Positions 7,701 through 12,685 of a stretch of 12,685 nt of DNA are shown here, in pieces. The notes below the pieces were generated by a model. That model worked only from the letters and a program-made list of their open reading frames with translations, was not told the origin of the DNA and searched no databases. Each line of letters opens with the position of its first letter. Position 1 is the first letter of the stretch. The DNA lies in contig CAZYBU010000061.1 in the NCBI GenBank assembly GCA_964645775.1, positions 1 through 12,685 on the forward strand, read 5' to 3'. The position numbers were made by a program, and so were the translations under genes. The stretch is from CAZYBU01 sp964645775. GTDB taxonomy: Bacteria > Spirochaetota > UBA4802 > UBA5550.

Positions 7701-10700
7701 AGGCCCCGGCGGATAGCACATGGGAGAATCTTAAGACCATTTTCAGGTTCCCTGAGAAGACGGCAGGAATAGGTGACAGTTACGGAGGAAGCGCGGGAGG
7801 TTATATAAGCGTTTTTTTCGGTGTTTTTAAAGCAGCCTATGAGAAGGTGAAAAATTTCTCTTTCGGAGTTAAAGGCGCCATAGTCAAGTCCTGGCATAAA
7901 AACGAGAGTTCGCTTATTGACATTGATGGAGACGGTCTTGCAGACCAGGTATACCTTGATGGAAGCAAAATCTACTATAGAAGAAACCTGGGGGCCGAGG
8001 GTGGGAGTAACCGTTTCGCCAGTGACGGAGACAGGATTGAAATAACGGGAATCGGTGATTTGGGTAAAGGTGATAACTTTACCGGGACGATAGGGGTTTT
8101 TCTCAATATCAGTAAAGTCAGTGCCGCATTTAATGTAAACCGCGGGAAATCAAATACAACTACCTATTTGAGCGACGTTAACGGCGACGGTCTTGTCGAT
8201 TACGTCAAGGGTGGACGGGTCTACTATAATCAACCGGAGCTTTCAGGGGGAAAACGGAGATTCATCACAACTCCGCCGGTCTATGGCGGTCTGGTCAGTT
8301 ACTCGGCCTCGGGAGAGGTTACCCTGGATGGGGTGGACATGGGTAAGACCGATTCTGCCGAGAAGCTGAAAAAGGATCATTACCTGGACGATCCGATCCG
8401 TATGTGGAAGGCTCCCATATCAGGCATGGTTTCGATCTCGGGAGGCGTGCGTCTGGTGGAGAACAACCGTCCCGAGTTTGGGCCGGAAGAGGAGCCCTAT
8501 TCGACCGATGACGGAGTAAGGGTCGAAATACTAAAGGGCAAAAATATTCTCTGGAGCGCGGATATCGCGAAAGACGACCATTCTTTTAAGTATCCCTCAA
8601 ATATTGATAGCGTTCCCGTATCGGCCGGGGACGAGATATATTTCCGTATGACATCGATAAACGACGGGGCCTATGATATCGTGGAGTGGGACCCGGAGAT
8701 AACCTATCAGGGCGTGGACCTGGATGTGCGGGATGAGAACGACCTTCAGCTCTACAGGTATAAAGCCTCGGATGATTTCAACACGTTAACCCGTAAGTCT
8801 CAATTCTCTTTGCCCTCCGCGGGGAAGGTGCGCGTAACAGGTAATTTTATTAAACACTCGTCTACCTCGGACGAAGTGGATTACCGTATCGTCTACGGAC
8901 ATTATATGGAGATTGAAGACGAAGACGACGATCCCAGTAACAACGAAAGGATATTCGTCCAGGACGGAATATGGGCAACCTATATAGACAATGACACTTC
9001 CATGCCCGCGGAAATGATCGGCGAGGGAGAGATCGACTTTGAAATGAACGTTGAGGCCGAACATGTTCTTAGATTCGAGATTATATCGGACACGCCGATC
9101 GATCTATCGGCAATATCATGGAAACCCTGCATAACGTATACTGACCTTGAGATCGACGACGGTGGAGACGATGAGATTGAACCGGCTCTTGTGGATGGAG
9201 ACGGCGAACCGATTATGCGATACTATCCGGGAGTATCAATTGAAGAGTGGAGACTCAAGGACGACCGGGCCTCCTTTGGCTGGAAGGCTCCCCGGAGCGG
9301 GACCATCAATCTCTCGGCTCTTGTGCGATCGGCCGAAGCGCCCCCCTTTACAGACCTGATTCCCGAGGAGTATCAGGCACATGTCACGATAGCCCTGAAG
9401 AAGAACGGGGAGCTGGTGTCCAAGGTAAAGGGCGTGATTGAACACAACGACGGAGGGGAGCTGCCTGAGATATCTCTTGGACATGAACTGGATGTGGCGG
9501 CCGGAGACCGGTTACATCTGGTGATCGCCTCGGACCGGGAAAATATCGAGGAGTACGCCTTTGTCTATCACCCCACCTATTATTACACGGACGACCCGGA
9601 TACCACGCTCCAGGGATACGTAAGTTTTTATGTGCCCGCGTTGCCGGAAAGACCATTTGGGGGCGGATACAGAAACTGGTATTACGGTCGATGGGGGGGC
9701 AACCGTGAAGTTTTTGATCCCGAGCTTATTGTCCAGATCGACGAAGAATTCATTGATAACAATAATCTGACTGTTGAGCCGGAGACGGAGGAGGAAGCGA
9801 AAGAAAAAGGAGAGGTGATGAATGAAGCGGTTAAGACATTCAGCGCCATGACCTCCGAAACTCACCCCGATAAGAAAGGAGGGGACGGAAGTCCGGATGT
9901 GCCGACACCCGTGGAGTGGAACACGGAGAAGGGTATGTGGTTCGGTCATGACCGGGACTGCTGGGTGTCGCCGAACATGATGAGTTCAACGCGTGTTATG
10001 AAGACATTTATTCCAGAAGACGACGCACCTGCCGACGACAATGACGAGGTGCCCCTGAGTCCCGGTGCCGCGGGTGTGGTCATTACGGGCAGCAATATCA
10101 GGGGTATTGTTAAACATACGGGGACAAAAGACTGGTCAGCGAGTATGGGCGTATCTGCCGGCGGTGCGTCTGGAGGCTTTAACGTAGCCTACGGAGAATC
10201 GTCAAGCCGAAACGACTTTTTCGACTTTAACGGGGACCGGTATCCTGATATTGTGAACTCAGGGTCCGTGCAGTACACGAACCCGGACGGGTCCCTGGGA
10301 AGCCGGAGATCTCTTGCCGTTCCCGGCTCCGGGGGCGTTCGGAGGAATGATACGGAGAATTTCAACTTTTCGGCAAGCTATGCATTCGGCGGCGGTCAGG
10401 TCGAGAAAGGTAATTTTGTTGCTATTACGGACGGCGCTGGGAAACCTCTGTATCAGAGACCCGCTGGATCTCAACCCCTTCCCTTTACTCCAGGAGGCAG
10501 TCTCGGATACGGAGAGGTTATAACGGTATCCGATTATATGGATGTAAACGGGGATGGACTGCCAGATAGGGTTTTCCGGAGGGTAGTTGGAGGCGAAAAA
10601 AATATCTTTGTGGCCCTGAACCTGGGGTACCGTCTTGCCGAAGCCGAAGAGTGGGACGGTGATTCGACATTTAGAATGGAAAAGCTGTCCACGGTAACCC

Positions 10701-12685
10701 CAAGCGGCAGCGGCGGTGGCAGCAACGCCGTAAGTTCCGCAAAAGCGATTGAGAGCAGTTCCTATGGAGGAGGTATTACGATATCCCTTTCAAAGACTTC
10801 AACGGAACGCACCTATCTTGACGTAAACGGCGATGGATTGGCAGACAAGATTATTCGACCCCTTTCCGGCCAGGATGAGACAAAGGCGTCCATAGACGGG
10901 GTTAAGCTTCGGACGACTGATGCTCCCATGAAGGTCTACTACAACACGGGTAACGGATTTACGTCGACTGCCTATAACTGGAATGGCATGCTTGATGAGC
11001 CGATCCAGTCTCAGGAAACGAGAAGTTTCAGCCCTTCACTGTTTTTTACCGGAAAAATTGAATTTAGAATATTCGGTCTGATTATAGGCACTTTGGGTAT
11101 TAATCCCGGAATCAATGGTAGCACGAAGCTTACCCGCTCCCGCACTATGATGACTGACATAAACGGGGATGGACTGGCGGACCATGTGCATAGCAGACCC
11201 GACGATGGAGAACTGAAAGTGCGGCTTAACCGGACGGGCCGGACGAACCTGTTGAAAAAGGTGACCCGTCCCCTGGGAGGCACGCTCGAGATCGACTATA
11301 AACGTTCGGGTAACACTCAGGATATGCCTCAATCCCGGTGGACCATGTCGAAGGTGACGGTATCGGACGGCCAGGGGAACAGCTACGAGACGAACTACGT
11401 CTTCTCGGAGGGTAAATACCACCGGGGAGAGAAGGAGTTCTACGGATTCGGACAGGTTAAGGAGACACGACCTGACGGCAGCAGGGTAGAACGTAAATTT
11501 GAAACATCAGGCTATTATCTGAAAGGACGGGAGAAGGAATCCCTGGTCTATGGAGATGACGGGAAGCTCTACCGGAGGGAGAGCCACACCTATGATGTGC
11601 GATCGGTTATAGAGAAAGATAGCGTTGTTATTTGTGCCGCGCCGGAAAGAAAAGAAACCCTTATCGAATATTTCGAGGGTACGGTATCGGAACCTCCCGG
11701 GGACTATGAGTCGGCCCCTCTGTGGCAGAAGATGCTCTATGAGTACGACGAGTATGGAAACATAACCAGTTACACGGAGAAAAGCGGAGAGGACGCCGAG
11801 GATACGGTCATAGCGAAGATTCAATATGACCACAACCATCCCAACCATATACTGGCTAATCCGGCATCGATTGTTGTCAAGGGAGGAGACGGGGCGATCT
11901 ACCGCCAGAGGGAAGGGACCTATGACAACAACGGGAACCTGAGGACCCTTGTCCAGCGGAGCCAGGACAACACGGAAGCCGTGACAACCATAAGCTACAA
12001 CGCCAACGGAACGATACATTCCGTGACGGGCCCGGCCAACGCCCGGGGGCAGCGGTACACAATCCAGTATGGCTACGACGGTGATACCGGGACTCATATA
12101 ACCATGACAAAGGATTCCTTTGGATATACCTCCTACGCCCGGTACGAGTCGAGGTTCGGCAAACCGATCGTAACGACCGATACCAACGGAAACAGTATCC
12201 ACTACGCCTATGACCAGTACGGCCGCGCGGTGCAGGTTGTGGGCCCCTACGACTCGGGAGGCTCGGCCACCATAACCTTTGAATACAGAACGGGCGTGCA
12301 ACCGGCCTACTGTCTGACCCGTAACCGGGGTCACAGAGACGACACGACAACCATAAATACCATAACCTATGTCGACGGACTGAAGAGGGTGATTCAGACC
12401 CGAAAGAGCGGGGAGAAGAACCACAGCTACGGGTATACGGTCTCGGGACCGGTGGAATTTGATCACATGGGACGCATCAAGCGACAGGGCCAGCCCTGGT
12501 TTGCCGCCGGTGAGAGTACGGGCTATGCCGCGGGGAGTTTTACGAACCCCACTCTCTATGAATATGATCCGCTGGGACGAAAGACCCTCATCCGCTATCC
12601 CGACAGCACTGACGTGACCATGAGTTACGGCGTGGGGAGCGCGGGTGGAAAGAACTGTTCGCTGACCACGGTGACCGACCAGAGG
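4721..12685 (+). CDS. Giant lipoprotein of the SpvB/TcdB/RHS class, 3' end outside the window
   Basis: One frame stays open for 2655 codons to the window edge; the C-terminus is missing. Order by residue: lipoprotein signal, VLSC, Cys18; a galactose-binding-like sandwich (54-150); a second one beginning 'LTDRDTST' (300-410); an Ig-like domain (417-505); a Gly/Ser/Asp linker (509-530); a ZU5-like domain with 'MVIPAGAV...ITIEPL' (533-669); an SpvB/TcaC N-terminal domain with 'SLSYPLELPPGR' and 'GWLGLGW' (from about 695); six DxNGDGxxD calcium-type motifs (1067-1075, 1152-1160, 1835-1843, 1941-1949, 2034-2042, 2146-2154); three sandwich modules between motifs 2 and 3 (1228-1625); a TcdB middle domain with 'NLLKKVTRPLGGTLEIDY' and 'GEKEFYGFGQV' (2176-2300); and YD/RHS repeats (from 2340). 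In Tc toxins and RHS proteins this shell encloses a C-terminal toxic domain. Here the lipobox implies membrane tethering. The partner TcA, immunity gene and effector are not visible. A start at 4688 is possible. The domain class is secure; its function is inferred. Confidence 0.93.
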   Translation, partial: MRGAVLFMTAALLFVLSCFPGDDSSGSGQGLVSSAGRKHVPLSGDELRPAATLMDASTVIGPDEVSTITSDVRFGENVRISWVRVFDSGGGILRIYSPDRSEPVAEFTGTGDGLWHRVDLSSEVRTDRLVIEVDPGDGSPDIGEIEFWGPVNDENTVLAESGRGYTRYADLVDLARRGGHVELYAGTPESIRLSGTGDVKSVTVTLPSRSESVKTAFLLYEGEGVSTPLCVKRSINGGVFAGGLSLPLKSEGTRDIIEEINPAWLSAGDNRIDFESPSGATLGNVSIVVVYDSGWNGIVSASEKELTDRDTSTMAILADGGMAEIVFDRTVSTESVYVYLNAEGAALGKVVVRNEGLWEEVPGVRVDVAAMERGWNRISMPAGTKGDALRIDFSGSTGRTALGEVQAAVSPLGDGIRPRIVVSYPLEGEYFGQSAFIQGFAVPAISSVNLEGNTDGRGAGDGSFSLELTKSMTTFAGDEDNAPWDPVITADTGNGHIHKELHLYRNLVGGSGGTGSGDGSGGEGSGGDGLQPDGTYRATLHPDSETVIHYNDMKMVIPAGAVDEETRITIEPLGESDLPEMSEGMVNVTWPAAGYRFLPHQTFKKDLEIYFQYTRDKLKSGQKDEDVFMYYYDEDEKRWKRLERVKVEPEITTVTSKTDHFTDIINATLTVPEHPDPLRFNPNSIKDIKAGDPSTGISLIDPPSAGSQGNASLSYPLELPPGRNGLQPSVSIQYSSGGENGWLGLGWSVPFRSIAVDTRYGVPRYNGEEKYVLEGKSLVHDEDDSANTESVKVFRPRVEGEFSRILRKGTSPSEYYWEVTDKNGTTYIYGQSDEDVNSRLRSFYNDTAIFTWYLERIRDANGNTITYSYELDEQTGSGEPWRNIYLEEIRYTGFGGDPGKYRVVFVSEGADRPDAFSSGRGGFKQFSRKRLERIEVYFESQAVRSYDLEYETGPFGKSLLKRIIQRGSESEELARHELDYYEDIGKDENVTGFEAPADSTWENLKTIFRFPEKTAGIGDSYGGSAGGYISVFFGVFKAAYEKVKNFSFGVKGAIVKSWHKNESSLIDIDGDGLADQVYLDGSKIYYRRNLGAEGGSNRFASDGDRIEITGIGDLGKGDNFTGTIGVFLNISKVSAAFNVNRGKSNTTTYLSDVNGDGLVDYVKGGRVYYNQPELSGGKRRFITTPPVYGGLVSYSASGEVTLDGVDMGKTDSAEKLKKDHYLDDPIRMWKAPISGMVSISGGVRLVENNRPEFGPEEEPYSTDDGVRVEILKGKNILWSADIAKDDHSFKYPSNIDSVPVSAGDEIYFRMTSINDGAYDIVEWDPEITYQGVDLDVRDENDLQLYRYKASDDFNTLTRKSQFSLPSAGKVRVTGNFIKHSSTSDEVDYRIVYGHYMEIEDEDDDPSNNERIFVQDGIWATYIDNDTSMPAEMIGEGEIDFEMNVEAEHVLRFEIISDTPIDLSAISWKPCITYTDLEIDDGGDDEIEPALVDGDGEPIMRYYPGVSIEEWRLKDDRASFGWKAPRSGTINLSALVRSAEAPPFTDLIPEEYQAHVTIALKKNGELVSKVKGVIEHNDGGELPEISLGHELDVAAGDRLHLVIASDRENIEEYAFVYHPTYYYTDDPDTTLQGYVSFYVPALPERPFGGGYRNWYYGRWGGNREVFDPELIVQIDEEFIDNNNLTVEPETEEEAKEKGEVMNEAVKTFSAMTSETHPDKKGGDGSPDVPTPVEWNTEKGMWFGHDRDCWVSPNMMSSTRVMKTFIPEDDAPADDNDEVPLSPGAAGVVITGSNIRGIVKHTGTKDWSASMGVSAGGASGGFNVAYGESSSRNDFFDFNGDRYPDIVNSGSVQYTNPDGSLGSRRSLAVPGSGGVRRNDTENFNFSASYAFGGGQVEKGNFVAITDGAGKPLYQRPAGSQPLPFTPGGSLGYGEVITVSDYMDVNGDGLPDRVFRRVVGGEKNIFVALNLGYRLAEAEEWDGDSTFRMEKLSTVTPSGSGGGSNAVSSAKAIESSSYGGGITISLSKTSTERTYLDVNGDGLADKIIRPLSGQDETKASIDGVKLRTTDAPMKVYYNTGNGFTSTAYNWNGMLDEPIQSQETRSFSPSLFFTGKIEFRIFGLIIGTLGINPGINGSTKLTRSRTMMTDINGDGLADHVHSRPDDGELKVRLNRTGRTNLLKKVTRPLGGTLEIDYKRSGNTQDMPQSRWTMSKVTVSDGQGNSYETNYVFSEGKYHRGEKEFYGFGQVKETRPDGSRVERKFETSGYYLKGREKESLVYGDDGKLYRRESHTYDVRSVIEKDSVVICAAPERKETLIEYFEGTVSEPPGDYESAPLWQKMLYEYDEYGNITSYTEKSGEDAEDTVIAKIQYDHNHPNHILANPASIVVKGGDGAIYRQREGTYDNNGNLRTLVQRSQDNTEAVTTISYNANGTIHSVTGPANARGQRYTIQYGYDGDTGTHITMTKDSFGYTSYARYESRFGKPIVTTDTNGNSIHYAYDQYGRAVQVVGPYDSGGSATITFEYRTGVQPAYCLTRNRGHRDDTTTINTITYVDGLKRVIQTRKSGEKNHSYGYTVSGPVEFDHMGRIKRQGQPWFAAGESTGYAAGSFTNPTLYEYDPLGRKTLIRYPDSTDVTMSYGVGSAGGKNCSLTTVTDQR
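6815..7600 (+). other. SpvB/TcaC N-terminal domain within the giant protein
   Basis: Starting near residue 700, the sequence reads 'GNASLSYPLELPPGRNG', 'PSVSIQYSSGGENGWLGLGW', 'IAVDTRYGVPRYNGEEKY' and later 'YYWEVTDKNGTTYIYG' and 'FTWYLERIRDANGNTITY'. These are the hallmark strands of the Salmonella SpvB N-terminal / Tc B-subunit family, which starts the propeller-and-shell structure. The right boundary is approximate. Confidence 0.88.
7919..11182 (+). repeat. Six DxNGDGxxD (VCBS/FG-GAP type) motifs in the giant protein
   Basis: Motifs start at about 7919, 8174, 10223, 10541, 10820 and 11156. Five read D-(I/V)-(D/N)-G-D-G-L-x-D; the third is DFNGDRYPD. Most are followed by a 'V.YY' or 'K.YYN' strand, as in Ca2+-binding propeller blades of TcB proteins. 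A gap of about 680 codons splits motifs 1-2 from 3-6 and holds the inserted modules. Confidence 0.85.
8402..9595 (+). repeat. Three related beta-sandwich modules inserted in the giant protein
   Basis: Modules span residues about 1228-1330, 1351-1478 and 1510-1625. Each opens with a 'W+aP.sG.i.i.g.v' type strand (APISGMVSISGGV, LPSAGKVRVTGNF, APRSGTINLSALV). Each ends with a 'v.aGd.l.f.i.S' strand and a 'D...v.W.P.iTYtd' strand (WDPEITYQG, WKPCITYTD, YHPTYYYTD). The pattern suggests ancient internal duplication of a carbohydrate-binding-like sandwich. The fold and ligand are inferred; no family name is certain. Confidence 0.65.
11219..11620 (+). other. TcdB middle domain within the giant protein
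   Basis: Residues about 2167-2300 contain 'NLLKKVTRPLGGTLEIDY', 'SRWTMSKVTVSDGQGNSY', 'YHRGEKEFYGFGQVKET' and 'YYLKGREKESLVYGDDGKLY'. This series of strands is diagnostic of the insecticidal toxin TcdB middle region, which connects the propeller to the RHS shell. It is the strongest family match in the window. Confidence 0.9.
11738..12685 (+). repeat. YD/RHS repeats, continuing past the window edge
   Basis: Recognisable units include YEYDEYGNITSY (residue 2340), YDNNGNLRTL (2401), SYNANGTIHSVTGP (2425), YAYDQYGRAVQVVGP (2495), FDHMGRI (2580) and YEYDPLGRKTLIRYPD (2613). In solved TcC/RHS structures such repeats wrap into a hollow beta-shell. Neither the RHS-associated core motif nor the variable C-terminal domain has been reached by position 12685. 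Confidence 0.85.

Noticed and set aside
7349..7897. A minus-strand frame of 182 codons
   Set aside because: It is a shadow of the SpvB region. The plus-strand reading is uninterrupted and matches the family.
11507..12466. A second 319-codon minus-strand open frame
   Set aside because: It is antisense to the TcdB-middle and YD-repeat region, where the plus-strand match is strong. The equal length to the other antisense frame is coincidence; the translations do not resemble each other.

Overview
The window looks like part of a Gram-negative surface-protein locus, possibly from a spirochaete. Three of the four genes begin with short lipoprotein signal peptides (ending LMGC, VSSC and VLSC), and the fourth encodes a signal-peptide-bearing protein that looks like an outer-membrane beta-barrel. 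Relaxed lipoboxes, glycine-rich spacers and many large lipoproteins are common in Spirochaetota, but this assignment is an inference. There is no rRNA, tRNA or housekeeping gene to anchor taxonomy. I see no insertion sequence, CRISPR array or tRNA gene.

Layout. Positions 105-1670 (+) encode a lipoprotein with seven FG-GAP-like repeats, probably a seven-bladed propeller. A 210-base convergent gap with a weak hairpin follows. Positions 1881-2771 (-) encode an exported protein with a very lysine/arginine-rich segment and a C-terminal membrane beta-barrel. A 414-base divergent intergenic region (2772-3185) is AT-rich at first and carries several inverted repeats. Two of these form adjacent potential hairpins just before the next gene. 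Positions 3186-4685 (+) encode a lipoprotein with an N-terminal Cna-B/carboxypeptidase-regulatory-like beta-sandwich and seven repeats of another propeller type. From about 4721 to the window edge (12685) runs one uninterrupted reading frame of at least 2655 codons. It encodes a giant lipoprotein of the SpvB/TcdB/RHS class whose C-terminus lies outside the window.

Working together. The 3186-4685 gene and the giant gene are probably co-transcribed (35 bases apart, or 2 with the alternative start). The giant protein joins an N-terminal adhesion-like region to a toxin-complex B-type shell: SpvB domain, Ca2+-motif propeller, TcdB middle domain, then YD/RHS repeats. By family analogy the RHS shell would enclose a C-terminal effector, but that part is not visible. 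The most unusual features are the predicted lipid anchor on a TcB/RHS protein, the long accessory N-terminus, and three related beta-sandwich modules inserted into the propeller. Two different seven-repeat propeller lipoproteins sit next to it and may be surface or binding partners.
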